A DNA stretch of 45,017 bases from JABDGC01 sp964466595 (GCA_964466595.1 CAYXNR010000013.1:1-45017), one strand, 5' to 3'. Numbered from the stretch's first letter, positions 16,906 to 25,866 are shown. Notes: generated by a model not told the origin, from the letters alone. A program made the numbers and translations.

Positions 16906-17390
16906 GAGCGCTCTTCCGACAGTTTAAGCCTCATCTCACGACTGTGCGCATGGCAAAGCGCAATAGCAAGCGCATCGGCGGCATCGCTCTGCAGTTTTGC
17001 TTGCAGCTGAAGCAGACGTTTAACCATTTGCTGAACCTGATCCTTCGAGGCTGCACCATAGCCGACAATGGCTTTTTTAATCGCACGGGCAGAATATTCA
17101 ATCACAGGCAAAGCAAGCGCAACTAAGACAGCACCTCGCGCTTGGCCTAGTTTTAAGGCTGAATTAGGATTGGCATGCATGAAAACCTGCTCGATAGCTG
17201 CTTCCTGCGGTTGATAGTGAGCCATAATCTCGCGCAATCCGCTATCAAGTTGTTGCAAACGAGTAGCTAGACTCTCTCCTTTTAAACTAAGACAGCCATG
17301 GGCTAGATGAATACTGCGCTGGCCTTCTACACGAATGAGACCATAACCCGTCTTCCTTGATCCTGGATCTATTCCAATGATAATGGTCAT
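16902..17390 (-). CDS. ruvC: Holliday junction resolvase RuvC
   Basis: Endonuclease of 162 residues that resolves junctions handed over by RuvAB. The RNase H-like acidic residues are visible: Asp in IGIDPGSRKTGYG, Glu in AAIEQVF, and the paired Asp in SDAADALAIA. It lies 25 bp downstream of yebC. The 3' end overlaps by 4 bp the stop of the convergent unknown gene. Confidence 0.97.
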   Translation of the reverse strand: MTIIIGIDPGSRKTGYGLIRVEGQRSIHLAHGCLSLKGESLATRLQQLDSGLREIMAHYQPQEAAIEQVFMHANPNSALKLGQARGAVLVALALPVIEYSARAIKKAIVGYGAASKDQVQQMVKRLLQLQAKLQSDAADALAIALCHAHSREMRLKLSEERS

Positions 17391-17415
17391 CTCGCCTCAA
17401 ACCTTCCTTGAAAAA

Positions 17416-18156
17416 TTAGGAAACTGTTAGTTCCTCGACAAAGTCTGCATTGGTATAAACAGCCTGCACATCTTCTAGCTCTTCTAGATTATCAAGCAGC
17501 TCCATGGCTTGCTTTGCGCTTTCTTTATCTTCAATTAAGACTGCGGTCAAAGGCACCATAGTAATCTCTGCTTGTTGCAGCGCTACATTTTTCTCTAGCA
17601 GTTTCTTTTTGACGACAAAGAAGATTTCCGGACTAGTAAAAACATCAATGCTTTGATCCTCGTTGACGACCACATCTTCAGCGCCGACTTCCAAGGCTAA
17701 TTCCATGATCTGTTCTTCTGATTTACCCGGCGCTAAAGAGAGCTGTCCTTGCTTCTTAAATAAATAAGCCACCGAACCATCTGTACCTAAGTTACCACCA
17801 TATTTGCTAAATACATGTCTGACTTCGCCAACTGTGCGGTTGCGATTGTTTGTCATGCAATCGACAATAATCGCCATTCCTTTCGGACCATAGCCTTCAT
17901 AACGCACCTCTTCGACCTCATTGCCTTCTAAACCACCGGCACCGCGTTTAATGGCTCGGTCGATAATATCGCGGCTCATATTGGCCGCTAAGGCTTTATC
18001 TAGGGCATTGCGCAGCCGGGGATTATCATTTGCCTCGGCACCTGCTCGAGCAGCAACCGTTATTTCTCGAATCAGTTTGGTATAAAGTCTACCGCGCTTG
18101 GCATCCTGCCTTTCTTTGCGGTAACGAATATTAGCCCACTTACTATGTCCGGCCAT
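17416..18156 (-). CDS. yebC: YebC/PmpR family protein (TACO1-like)
   Basis: A 246-residue member of the YebC/TACO1 family, linked to transcription regulation and to translation of difficult peptide stretches. The family N-terminus MAGHSKWANIRYRKERQDAKRG and the segment YEGYGPKGMAIIVDCMTNN are intact. It lies 3 bp downstream of aspS in the conserved aspS-yebC-ruvC order. Confidence 0.96.
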   Translation of the reverse strand: MAGHSKWANIRYRKERQDAKRGRLYTKLIREITVAARAGAEANDNPRLRNALDKALAANMSRDIIDRAIKRGAGGLEGNEVEEVRYEGYGPKGMAIIVDCMTNNRNRTVGEVRHVFSKYGGNLGTDGSVAYLFKKQGQLSLAPGKSEEQIMELALEVGAEDVVVNEDQSIDVFTSPEIFFVVKKKLLEKNVALQQAEITMVPLTAVLIEDKESAKQAMELLDNLEELEDVQAVYTNADFVEELTVS

Positions 18157-18159
18157 AGC

Positions 18160-19944
18160 TTAGTTCTCTGCTTTCTTGTTCTTGTCTATAGTCTCTGTAC
18201 GAATGCGAATACCCAATTCCAATAATTGCTCGGGTTCAACAGTTGATGGCGCCTCCATTAAAGGACAACTTGCTGTTTGGGTCTTCGGAAAAGCAATGAC
18301 CTCACGAATGGAGCTAGAGCCTGTCATCAGCATCACCAAACGGTCGAGGCCAAAAGCAATACCGCCATGGGGCGGGCAACCGAGCTTCATAGCCTGGAGG
18401 AGATGTCCGAATTTTTCCTCTGCTTTTTCTTTCTGTATATTTAAACATTGGAAAACAGCCATTTGTAACTCGGGGGAGTGAATACGAATAGAGCCGCCGC
18501 CAATTTCGCTGCCATTTAAAACCATATCATAGGCGCGAGCTAAAAGGGAACTTGGTTTGCTTTGTAAGCTTTCGAGCTCTGTCAGTTGCGGCGCGGTAAA
18601 AGGATGATGGCAGGCAGAAAGCCGTCCCTCGTCTTTTTCAAACATGGGAAAATCAATAACCCAGAGTGGATGCCATCCTTCTTTGATTAGTTTAAAATCC
18701 TGTCCTAGTTTCAAACGTAAACTACCTAAGGCAGCATTGACGATGGCTGCTTTATCCGCTCCAAAAAATAAGATATCCCCTGCTTTGGCCTTGGCACGTT
18801 CTAGGATCGCTTGAATAGCAGTATCCGATAAAAATTTAAGAATAGGTGACTGCGGTCCGCTTTCGGTCATTTTGATATAGGCTAGGCCTTTGGCTCCAAA
18901 ATTCGCAACATGGTGGGTATAATCATCAATTTCTTTGCGGCTAAGGCCGGCCCCACCTGGTACGGAGAGCACGGCCACTCTGCCCTCTGGATCGCGTGCT
19001 GGTTCGGCAAAAACCTTAAATTCACTATTTTGAAGCAGATCCGAGACCTCAATTAATTCTAAGGAGAAGCGTAAATCGGGTTTATCTGAACCATAACGTC
19101 TCATGGCTTCGTTATGCGTAAGACGCGGGAAAGGATCTGGTAAACTGACATTTAATAAATCCGCAAAAAGACCGCGAATCATTTCTTCCATCAGCTTTTG
19201 AATTTCGGCTTCGTTGAGGAAAGAAGTTTCAATATCTAACTGCGTGAACTCGGGCTGTCGATCTGCGCGTAAATCTTCATCTCGAAAACAACGCACGATT
19301 TGATAATAGCGGTCGAGTCCGGCCATCATTAAAATTTGCTTAAATTGCTGTGGTGATTGCGGCAAAGCATAAAAATTGCCTGGATGCACGCGGCTGGGGA
19401 CTAAATAATCGCGCGCGCCTTCGGGTGTTGCCTTTGTTAAAAAAGGGGTTTCCACTTCTATAAAACCATTTTCATCGAGATAATGGCGCAAATAACGAGA
19501 AACTGTGGCTCGAAATTTCATACGCTCTAGCATCTCAGGACGGCGTAAATCTAAATAACGATAATGCAAGCGTATTTCTTCACTGACCTCATGATATTCA
19601 TCGATGGGAAAGGGAAGGGTTTCAGCACGATTTAAGATAGTCAGCGCTTCTGCCTCTACCTCAACTTCACCGGTAGCTAATTGGCTATTGACTGTCCCAG
19701 CCGGACGTTCACAGACACGCCCCCTTACTTGAATAACATATTCATTTCTTAAACTTTCTGCTTGTGCGAACAAGTCTTTTTTTTCGGGAGCAAAAACAAC
19801 TTGCACGAGACCTTCACGATCTCGCAAATCAAGAAAAATAATCCCGCCATGATCTCGTCTTCGGTGTACCCAACCGGCTAATTGTACTTCTTCATTTAGG
19901 CAGGCCTTCGTCACCTGGCCGCAATAGTGTGTGCGCATTTGCAT
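18160..19944 (-). CDS. aspS: Aspartyl-tRNA synthetase
   Basis: Class II synthetase of 594 residues, bacterial type. It has an N-terminal OB-fold anticodon-binding domain (about 1-110), the catalytic core with motif 2 (FRDEDLRADRQPEFTQLD) and motif 3 (GIAFGLDRLVML), and the inserted GAD domain (about 290-420) typical of bacterial AspRS. Length matches the E. coli enzyme (590). Whether it is discriminating (Asp only) or also makes Asp-tRNA(Asn) cannot be read here. Confidence 0.98.
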   Translation of the reverse strand: MQMRTHYCGQVTKACLNEEVQLAGWVHRRRDHGGIIFLDLRDREGLVQVVFAPEKKDLFAQAESLRNEYVIQVRGRVCERPAGTVNSQLATGEVEVEAEALTILNRAETLPFPIDEYHEVSEEIRLHYRYLDLRRPEMLERMKFRATVSRYLRHYLDENGFIEVETPFLTKATPEGARDYLVPSRVHPGNFYALPQSPQQFKQILMMAGLDRYYQIVRCFRDEDLRADRQPEFTQLDIETSFLNEAEIQKLMEEMIRGLFADLLNVSLPDPFPRLTHNEAMRRYGSDKPDLRFSLELIEVSDLLQNSEFKVFAEPARDPEGRVAVLSVPGGAGLSRKEIDDYTHHVANFGAKGLAYIKMTESGPQSPILKFLSDTAIQAILERAKAKAGDILFFGADKAAIVNAALGSLRLKLGQDFKLIKEGWHPLWVIDFPMFEKDEGRLSACHHPFTAPQLTELESLQSKPSSLLARAYDMVLNGSEIGGGSIRIHSPELQMAVFQCLNIQKEKAEEKFGHLLQAMKLGCPPHGGIAFGLDRLVMLMTGSSSIREVIAFPKTQTASCPLMEAPSTVEPEQLLELGIRIRTETIDKNKKAEN

Positions 19945-19957
19945 GTGATTCTCTTGT

Positions 19958-20590
19958 TTATTTTGAGGGATGATTTTTATTATTGTTATAATCCGGCTGG
20001 ACTACACCTAGGGAAATAACATATTTGAGGGCTTGTTCAACGCTCATTTTTAATTCAATTACTTTATTGCGTGGCACTAACATCATAAAACCTGAGGTTG
20101 GATTAGGCGTCGTTGGAATAAATAAACTCACCATGCCACCCTCGCCTACAGATTTTTCAACTTCCTGGGTTCCATCTCCTGTTTGGAAAGCCAAACTCCA
20201 CATGCCAGCACGGGGGTATTCGACTAAAAGCACTTTGCGAAAGGATTGTCCGCCGGGAGAGAAGAGCGTATCCAGCACTTGTTTGACGCCGGTATAAACA
20301 CTCCTCACTAAGGGAATGCGGCCCACAAGCAGGTCCCAGCCCTGCACTAACTTTCTGCCGATAAAATTACGAACCAATAAGCCGGTCAGCCAGATTACGG
20401 CAAGAGTGATGATGACACCAATACCGGGGATATGAAAGCCTAGCAAAACATCGGGTTGATATTTATGTGGCAGCAGGGAGATGGTGTTATTTAAAATATC
20501 GACTAAAAATTTAATCACCAAAAAGGTGGCCCAGATGGGTAGCCAAAATAACAAACCCGACACAAAATAACGTCTAAAATTAACCATCAT
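19958..20590 (-). CDS. DUF502 family inner-membrane protein
   Basis: A 210-residue protein with two N-terminal transmembrane helices (about 8-35 and 55-80) followed by a soluble domain containing FSPGGQSFRKVLLVEYPRAG, PTTPNPTSGFMMLVP and MSVEQALKYVISLGVV, hallmarks of DUF502. The role is unknown. In gammaproteobacteria it commonly sits between the small zinc-ribbon gene and aspS, as here (13 bp from each). Confidence 0.92.
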   Translation of the reverse strand: MMVNFRRYFVSGLLFWLPIWATFLVIKFLVDILNNTISLLPHKYQPDVLLGFHIPGIGVIITLAVIWLTGLLVRNFIGRKLVQGWDLLVGRIPLVRSVYTGVKQVLDTLFSPGGQSFRKVLLVEYPRAGMWSLAFQTGDGTQEVEKSVGEGGMVSLFIPTTPNPTSGFMMLVPRNKVIELKMSVEQALKYVISLGVVQPDYNNNKNHPSK

Positions 20591-20602
20591 AATATACCTC
20601 TT

Positions 20603-20899
20603 TTATTTACCTTCTTTACTTTCTGTTTTTGCGGAAGAAGCCGTTTCAGTTTTGGTTTCAGTTGCTGAGGCCTTCGTGCCGCCTTCTTCTTTTTCTTCTT
20701 TTTTAGCTTTATTTTTTTGCTTACTGTAATCGCTTGCATACCAACCACTGCCTTTCAGTTGAAAACCCGCGGCGGACACTAATTTTTGTAATTGATTTTT
20801 ATGGCAATTCGGGCAAGCTTTCAAAGGCTTGGCTGTTATATTTTGGATGGCTTCCATTTTATGGCCGCAAGCAGCGCATTGATATTCGTAAATGGGCAT
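20603..20899 (-). CDS. FmdB-type zinc-ribbon protein
   Basis: A 98-residue protein beginning MPIYEYQCAACGHKME, with a second CPNCHK pair, giving the two CxxC zinc knuckles of the FmdB/CxxC_CXXC_SSSS family. The second half is a low-complexity Lys/Glu/Thr/Ala tail, typical for the family. It is the first gene of the fmdB-DUF502-aspS-yebC-ruvC set and is divergent from the SDR gene. The family has no firm function. Confidence 0.92.
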   Translation of the reverse strand: MPIYEYQCAACGHKMEAIQNITAKPLKACPNCHKNQLQKLVSAAGFQLKGSGWYASDYSKQKNKAKKEEKEEGGTKASATETKTETASSAKTESKEGK

Positions 20900-20983
20900 G
20901 ATTATTTATACCTCGGCCTCTGAAATTGATACAATGCAGCCTATTGTAATCAGATTCCCTCATTGATGGTAGTAGGAGCTTAG

Positions 20984-21817
20984 ATGAAAAAATCGATCCT
21001 TATTACAGGTTGTTCTAGTGGTATTGGCCTCTGTGCTGCTGAAATACTCCATAAACGTGGTTACCGAGTGTTTGCAACTGCTCGAAAAGAAGACGATCTG
21101 GCGCGCCTACAAGCGCTCGGCTTAGAGAGTGTTAAATTGGATATAAATGACTCAAATTCTATCAAGACAGCTCTGCAGGAAGTCTTGCAGCGTACCGGGG
21201 GCACCTTAGATGCGCTCTTTAATAATGCCGGCTATGTTCAAGCCGGTGCTGTAGAAGACTTATCACGAGAAGCTATACGGGCACAATTTGAAACGAATGT
21301 TTTTGGGCCGATTGAACTCATCACAGAGGTTCTTCCTATCATGCGTAAACAAGGCCATGGTCGTATTATCCAGAATTCGTCTATTTTAGGCGAGGTGACC
21401 CTCCCCTTTATTGGCGCTTATAATGCCTCGAAATTTGCCCTCGATGGATTTAGCCATAGTCTTCGGCAGGAATTAAAAGGTAGTCCCATTCATATTTCTA
21501 TTATTGCTCCTGGCCCCATCCTCTCGAAACTACGGGAAAATGCCAATCAACATTTCAAGCGCAAACAAATCAAGTCGGGAAATGCGCATAAAGAAGCCTA
21601 TCAGCGTCTTGAAAAACGTTATAGCGAGGAACCGGCCGCAAAAGAGCTTCGCTATTCTTTAGGACCAGAGGCTGTGGTAAAAGACCTGATTCATGCCTTA
21701 GAAAGTCAACATCCTAAAACTCACTATTATATTGGGGGTTCAGCCAAGATGTTTTCACTTTTAAGACGACTCTTACCTGAGCGAATGCTAGATTGGGTGA
21801 TGGTTAAATTTATCTAA
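20984..21817 (+). CDS. Short-chain dehydrogenase/reductase (classical SDR)
   Basis: NAD(P)-dependent oxidoreductase of 277 residues with a Rossmann fold. It has TGCSSGIG for cofactor binding, DINDS at the adenine pocket, NNAGY, the catalytic Ser in NSSILGE, and the YNASK Tyr/Lys pair. ARK after the second strand suggests NADPH preference. The C-terminal part has a hydrophobic lid (RRLLPERMLDWVMVKF). The substrate is not evident; the family includes retinol or steroid-like dehydrogenases. It is followed 36 bp later by the wrbA-like gene on the same strand. Confidence 0.92.
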   Translation: MKKSILITGCSSGIGLCAAEILHKRGYRVFATARKEDDLARLQALGLESVKLDINDSNSIKTALQEVLQRTGGTLDALFNNAGYVQAGAVEDLSREAIRAQFETNVFGPIELITEVLPIMRKQGHGRIIQNSSILGEVTLPFIGAYNASKFALDGFSHSLRQELKGSPIHISIIAPGPILSKLRENANQHFKRKQIKSGNAHKEAYQRLEKRYSEEPAAKELRYSLGPEAVVKDLIHALESQHPKTHYYIGGSAKMFSLLRRLLPERMLDWVMVKFI

Positions 21818-21853
21818 GCTGCCTTACAAACCTCCTCCAGGGATAACTCTTGT

Positions 21854-22453
21854 ATGAATAAAATTTTAATTTTGTATTATAGCCGCTCCGGTTCGGTCAA
21901 GGCCATGGCACAACAGATAGCACGGGGTGTGGAAGCCGTTCCTGAGATGGAGGGCTGTCTTCGTACGGTTCCTCCCGTTTCTCCTACAACAGAAAGTACG
22001 GAACCCAGTATCCCGGAAAGCGGCGCCCTCTATGTAACACTGGATGAGCTCAAAACTTGTGCAGGACTGGCCTTAGGCAGTCCGACTCGTTTTGGCAATA
22101 TGGCCGCTCCCTTAAAATATTTCATTGATAGCACCAGCGGTCTGTGGTTATCAGGAAAATTAGTGGATAAACCAGCTATTGTTTTTAGCTCAACTGCCAG
22201 TCTCCATGGCGGACAAGAAACAACTCTGATGAGTATGATGCAGCCACTTTTTCATCTGGGTTTTATCTTACTCGGTCTTCCTTATACAGAAAGCGATTTA
22301 AATACCACTCAAAGCGGCGGCACGCCCTATGGTGCAACGCACTATGCGGGACCGGCGGGCAAAACTTCCCTAACTGAAGAAGAAAAACGACTCTGTTATG
22401 CAGCTGGTAAGCGTCTAGCTGAAACAGCAAAAAAATTAGCTCGTTCTTTGTGA
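21854..22453 (+). CDS. wrbA: WrbA-like NAD(P)H:quinone oxidoreductase
   Basis: Flavodoxin-fold protein of 199 residues. An FMN-phosphate loop YYSRSGSVKAMA is near the start. The WrbA signature GSPTRFGNMAAPLKYFID lies about 80 residues in, followed by a long loop (STASLHGGQETTLMSMM) that forms the active site at the tetramer interface. It should reduce quinones by two electrons, protecting against redox cycling. Its TGA overlaps a GTG start of the next gene. Confidence 0.9.
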   Translation: MNKILILYYSRSGSVKAMAQQIARGVEAVPEMEGCLRTVPPVSPTTESTEPSIPESGALYVTLDELKTCAGLALGSPTRFGNMAAPLKYFIDSTSGLWLSGKLVDKPAIVFSSTASLHGGQETTLMSMMQPLFHLGFILLGLPYTESDLNTTQSGGTPYGATHYAGPAGKTSLTEEEKRLCYAAGKRLAETAKKLARSL

Positions 22454-22851
22454 AAATGAAACAAGCAGGCTTTCATTTAATTGAATTACTGATTGTACTA
22501 AGTATCATCGGTATTTTACTGGGCTATGCTCTGCCCAATTATAGCGCTCATCTTATTACTGCGGAACGCTTAATAGCGAAAACCGCTCTGCTGCAACTTG
22601 CTGGCAATATGGAGGCTTATTTTACTGAGCATAATACTTATGAAGGAGCGAATTTTAATACGCTAAAAAGCTCAGAACTAGTCGCAAAAAATCATTATCG
22701 TTTAGTCATTCAAACACTCAGGCCTTCCTATTTTAAACTGGCAGCTATACCGCAGGAAAATCAGCAGGATACTCAATGTAGTAGCTTATTACTGGATTCG
22801 CGAGGAGAAAAGCAAAGCAGTGGTTGGGGAAAGCTAGAGGATTGTTGGTGA
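22450..22851 (+). CDS. pilE: Type IV pilin-like protein (PilE/PilA type)
   Basis: A 133-residue prepilin. The class III leader is KMKQAG followed by FHLIELLIVLSIIGILL, so prepilin peptidase would cleave after Gly and methylate Phe+1; Glu+5 is present. The globular part has a C-terminal Cys pair (QCSSLLLD ... EDCW) forming a likely D-region disulfide. The GTG start gives a GTGA overlap with the wrbA-like stop, suggesting coupling; an ATG at 22456 is also possible and does not change the mature protein. Another pseudopilin lies opposite at 23199-23762. Confidence 0.88.
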   Translation: MKMKQAGFHLIELLIVLSIIGILLGYALPNYSAHLITAERLIAKTALLQLAGNMEAYFTEHNTYEGANFNTLKSSELVAKNHYRLVIQTLRPSYFKLAAIPQENQQDTQCSSLLLDSRGEKQSSGWGKLEDCW

Positions 22852-22857
22852 AGGACT

Positions 22858-22990
22858 TTTAAACCCATTCGCCCTGAGCTTGTCGAAGGGTGAGCTTGTC
22901 GAAGGGCATTCCTTTAAACCCGTTCACCCTGAGCCTGTCGAAGGGCATTCCTTTAAACCCGTTCACCCTGAGCCTGTCGAAGGGCATTCC
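22858..22990. repeat. Tandem 39-bp repeat array (CCCTGAGCCTGTCGAAGGG), left of gap
   Basis: Two full 39-bp units (22906-22944 and 22945-22983) and partial units on both sides share the core CCCTGAGCCTGTCGAAGGG followed by CATTCCTTTAAACCCGTTCA. This is a widespread intergenic repeat in proteobacteria. The array runs into an assembly gap, and units on the far side are inverted. The spacers are constant, so it is not a CRISPR. Confidence 0.85.
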
Positions 22991-23090
22991 NNNNNNNNNN
23001 NNNNNNNNNNNNNNNNNNNNNNNNNNNNNNNNNNNNNNNNNNNNNNNNNNNNNNNNNNNNNNNNNNNNNNNNNNNNNNNNNNNNNNNNNN
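22991..23090. other. Assembly gap of 100 N
   Basis: Exactly 100 undetermined bases, the conventional size for a scaffold gap of unknown length. It is flanked by repeat units in opposite orientations, so the missing DNA is probably more of the same array or its palindromic junction. Confidence 0.98.
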
Positions 23091-23176
23091 TTTAAACCCG
23101 TTCACCCTTCGACAAGCTCAGGGCGAACGGGTTTAAAGGAATGCCCTTCGACAGGCTCAGGGTGAACGGGTTTAGG
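23091..23176. repeat. Inverted continuation of the 39-bp repeat array
   Basis: After the gap a forward fragment (TTTAAACCCGTTCACCC) switches at about 23105 to reverse-complement units: TTCGACAAGCTCAGGGCGAA, then CCCTTCGACAGGCTCAGGG. Arms of opposite orientation would form a large hairpin between the convergent pilE-like and fimT-like genes. Confidence 0.85.
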
Positions 23177-23198
23177 GTTATTCAAGGAAACCTCGAAC

Positions 23199-23762
23199 TC
23201 AGCAAATAAAGGGGAAACCTCTTTCATCAACTAACTTTCCGTGCTGATCAGGATAATGAATACGCCAACGACCTGTTTGACTAAGCATGAGCGCCCAAGC
23301 AACCTGTCTACCCGCAGAAGGACAATACCAAAAACTGCCATTTTCATGAGCGGTCGTTCCGAGAGGGAGAAACTGACAAACTGTTTTATTGAGTGGGAAA
23401 GCTCTAAAATGCAAGAGGCCTCTTGCTTGATCAAATTGAAAAATGCGAAGAATTTGCTTGGTATGTTCTAAACGGCCATTTTGTTTAAAATCAGTAAATA
23501 CAAGCATGCCCTTCTGCCAACTGTCTGTGCAGCTTTTTTGATCCTGACTACCACAAAGTGTAATCATCTCTCTTCGTAGCAGTGCTTCTTGCCGTGCAAA
23601 GGCTAAAGCTTGTTGTAACTGCAGCAAGAGGGTTTGACTTCTCGTATTGCTTAGAAAATTCTGCCAGGAAGGGCTTTCTAGCCCTATTATCATACCAATA
23701 AGAGCGAGTGTAATCAGGAGCTCAAAGAGCGAAAAACCTCGAGTTCTGATTGAAAAACGCAT
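23199..23762 (-). CDS. GspH/FimT family minor pseudopilin
   Basis: A 187-residue prepilin-like protein. The leader is short and basic and ends in RG; the mature N-terminus FSLFELLITLALIGMI carries Glu+5. The body contains the GspH/FimT pattern LQQALAFARQEALLRREMITLCGSQD and later cysteines. Such proteins prime type IV pilus assembly or form the tip complex. It is divergent from sohB (36 bp apart) and convergent with the pilE-like gene across the repeat cluster. No other pilus genes are in the window. Confidence 0.88.
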   Translation of the reverse strand: MRFSIRTRGFSLFELLITLALIGMIIGLESPSWQNFLSNTRSQTLLLQLQQALAFARQEALLRREMITLCGSQDQKSCTDSWQKGMLVFTDFKQNGRLEHTKQILRIFQFDQARGLLHFRAFPLNKTVCQFLPLGTTAHENGSFWYCPSAGRQVAWALMLSQTGRWRIHYPDQHGKLVDERGFPFIC

Positions 23763-23798
23763 ATGATGCTTACCTATAAACGAAATATGGAGACCTAT

Positions 23799-24809
23799 AT
23801 GTTGTTAGGCCTGGAACAACTTGGCTTTTTTTTAGCAAAAGCCCTGATTATCATTTTCTTGATTTTATTTTTAGTGATGATGCTTTTGCTGCTTGTTGGC
23901 AAAGCACGTGAAAAACTGAAGGAACGCTTAACGATTAATCATTTTAATAAAAAACTAGCTGAGATAAAAGAAAATTTTCTCCAAGAAACCTTGTCAAAGT
24001 CTGAATTCAAAAAATTCTTGAAAGAAAAAAAGCAGCGCCTGAAAAAAGAAGATAAAAATTCCGACCAGCAAAGCAAGGTCTATGTACTCCAATTTCAAGG
24101 CGACATTCAGGCCTCTGCTGTTGCCACCCTTCGTGAAGCAATCACTGCTATTCTGACGATCGCGACGCCCCAAGATGAGGTGGTTGTAAAATTGGAAAGT
24201 AGTGGCGGCATGGTGCACAGCTATGGTCTAGCTGCTTCTCAATTAAAACGAATACGTGATAAACAAATTCCCTTAACTGTTATCGTCGATAAAATAGCAG
24301 CCAGCGGCGGCTATTTAATGGCCTCTGTTGCTAATCGCATTTTAGCCTCTCCTTTTGCGATTATCGGCTCCATTGGCGTCGTCTTTCAATTACCTAATTT
24401 TCACCGCGTTTTGCAAGATAAACATATTGATTTTGAACAAGTCACAGCGGGCGCTTATAAACGCACCCTGACGGTTTTTGGTAAAAACACCGAGGAGGGT
24501 CGTGAGAAGCTGCGTAAAGAATTGGAAGATATTCATCAGCAATTTAAATCAGTCATTCACAGTTTTCGGCCAGCGGTCGATATGCAACTTGTAGCTACCG
24601 GCGAGCATTGGCTGGCCCAACAGGCCTTAGAATTTAAACTAGTTGATCAGCTGACCACCAGCGACGCCTATCTTCTTGATCGCAGTGAAAGGGCGGAAGT
24701 ATATGAGGTTAACTACGAAATTAAGAAATCCTGGAATGATCGATTCAAAATTATGATGCAGCAGCTGCTAGAAACCACGGGCTTGGGTTTCTTGTTACCC
24801 AGCGCTTAA
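23799..24809 (+). CDS. sohB: Inner-membrane peptidase SohB (S49 family)
   Basis: Serine protease of the SppA/SohB family, 336 residues from this start. The N-terminal helix begins MLLGLEQLGFFLAK, aligning with the E. coli SohB N-terminus; a GGAG site lies 6 nt before this ATG. An upstream in-frame ATG at 23763 is less likely. A basic coiled region (45-95) precedes the protease domain. The catalytic Ser lies in DKIAASGGYLMAS and the general-base Lys in GAYKRTLT. It probably degrades signal peptides or membrane-released fragments. The glycosyltransferase follows 20 bp later. Confidence 0.94.
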   Translation: MLLGLEQLGFFLAKALIIIFLILFLVMMLLLLVGKAREKLKERLTINHFNKKLAEIKENFLQETLSKSEFKKFLKEKKQRLKKEDKNSDQQSKVYVLQFQGDIQASAVATLREAITAILTIATPQDEVVVKLESSGGMVHSYGLAASQLKRIRDKQIPLTVIVDKIAASGGYLMASVANRILASPFAIIGSIGVVFQLPNFHRVLQDKHIDFEQVTAGAYKRTLTVFGKNTEEGREKLRKELEDIHQQFKSVIHSFRPAVDMQLVATGEHWLAQQALEFKLVDQLTTSDAYLLDRSERAEVYEVNYEIKKSWNDRFKIMMQQLLETTGLGFLLPSA

Positions 24810-24829
24810 ATTATTTTGCCTCTCTTATT

Positions 24830-25825
24830 ATGGAAATTTTATTTTACGATCCCACTACCCCCTTAGCCTACGATGAGAAGACGCCTCAGAAGCAAGCGCT
24901 TGGTGGGACAGAAGCAACTGTGATACGAATTGCAGAAGCCCTGAAAAACTATCACCGAGTTTTTGTCGCTCAGCATTGTCGTTCTGCTTCAAGCACTTCT
25001 TACCTTTCTTTTGAAGACGCGCATCAATTAAGTCCTGAGGTTGTCATTCTTTTGCGTCAATACAACAAGCTGGATGAGCTTGCTCAGCGCTTTCCCAAGG
25101 CGAGGCTTTATTTTTGGCTTCATAATATGCCTTCGCAGCAGCTGTATCAGGCAAGAGAAGCTTTAGTAAAACATCGCTATCAAATTATTGCTGTTTCTCA
25201 TTTTCATCGTGCGGCAATTGAAAGGAAGCTACAAGGTAAATGGTTTCACAAGCTTTTTGCTTTCTCTCATTCGGATCAGATTCCTATTCAGGTGATTTAT
25301 AATCCGATCGAAGACTCTTTACAACCAGATGCTACACCGGTTCAAGCCGAGCAATTATTATTCATGAGTTCTCCACATAAAGGTTTACCTGAGACGCTTA
25401 AATTATTCCAGGCTGTTCAAGCAGTCTTTCCTGAATATCAGCTTTTAATTGCGAACCCAGGATATACCAGTCTTCCAATCTCGCTCCCACCGCAAGCTAG
25501 ACTACTCGGCGCGTTGCCCCACCATCAAATTATTCAAGAGCTCCGTCGCTCCTTTTGTGTTTTCTATCCACAAACTATTCGCACTGAAACCTTTGGCTTA
25601 GTTTATGCTGAAGCCAATGCTGTCGGTACGCCCGTTTTGGCCCATGACATGGGTGCTGCACGAGAAGTATTAAGTGATAAGCAACAATTAGTGAATGGGC
25701 GTCGACTCTCTGACTTACTCGATAAGTTGAGCAGCTGGCGACAGAAACGGCCGCTGTTGCAAGGCAAGAAGGAATTTCGACTGAGTCAGGTTATACAAGC
25801 CTGGCTGCAACTCGTGGCGCAATAG
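24830..25825 (+). CDS. GT-B glycosyltransferase (family 4-like)
   Basis: A 331-residue glycosyltransferase. The N-terminal half has the acceptor loop ALGGTEATVIRIAEAL. The C-terminal half holds NPIEDS, SSPHKGL and the nucleotide-sugar motif TETFGLVYAEANAVGTPVLA, an E-x7-E variant typical of GT4 enzymes. No membrane segment. Donor and acceptor are unknown. It is single rather than part of a polysaccharide cluster, and probably co-transcribed with sohB. Confidence 0.88.
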   Translation: MEILFYDPTTPLAYDEKTPQKQALGGTEATVIRIAEALKNYHRVFVAQHCRSASSTSYLSFEDAHQLSPEVVILLRQYNKLDELAQRFPKARLYFWLHNMPSQQLYQAREALVKHRYQIIAVSHFHRAAIERKLQGKWFHKLFAFSHSDQIPIQVIYNPIEDSLQPDATPVQAEQLLFMSSPHKGLPETLKLFQAVQAVFPEYQLLIANPGYTSLPISLPPQARLLGALPHHQIIQELRRSFCVFYPQTIRTETFGLVYAEANAVGTPVLAHDMGAAREVLSDKQQLVNGRRLSDLLDKLSSWRQKRPLLQGKKEFRLSQVIQAWLQLVAQ

Positions 25826-25831
25826 CGCAGC

Positions 25832-25866
25832 CATTTTTGTCATTCTGAGCGCAGCGAAGAATGACA
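25832..25866. repeat. Short derivative of the CTCTGTACG element
   Basis: CATTTTTGTCATTCTGAGCG followed by CAGCGAAGAATGACAA is the left half of the inner palindrome of the 27573-27704 element, joined directly to its GATGACAA end. It looks like an internally deleted copy lacking both terminal inverted repeats. Confidence 0.6.

Noticed and set aside
22858..23176. Regularly repeated units that could suggest a CRISPR array
   Set aside because: The spacers between cores are identical, not unique, and units change orientation; the core is the widespread CCCTGAGCCTGTCGAAGGG intergenic repeat.
23763..23798. Longer sohB start at 23763
   Set aside because: It would begin directly next to the divergent fimT start with no room for a ribosome site, while GGAG precedes the ATG at 23799, whose product aligns with known SohB N-termini.
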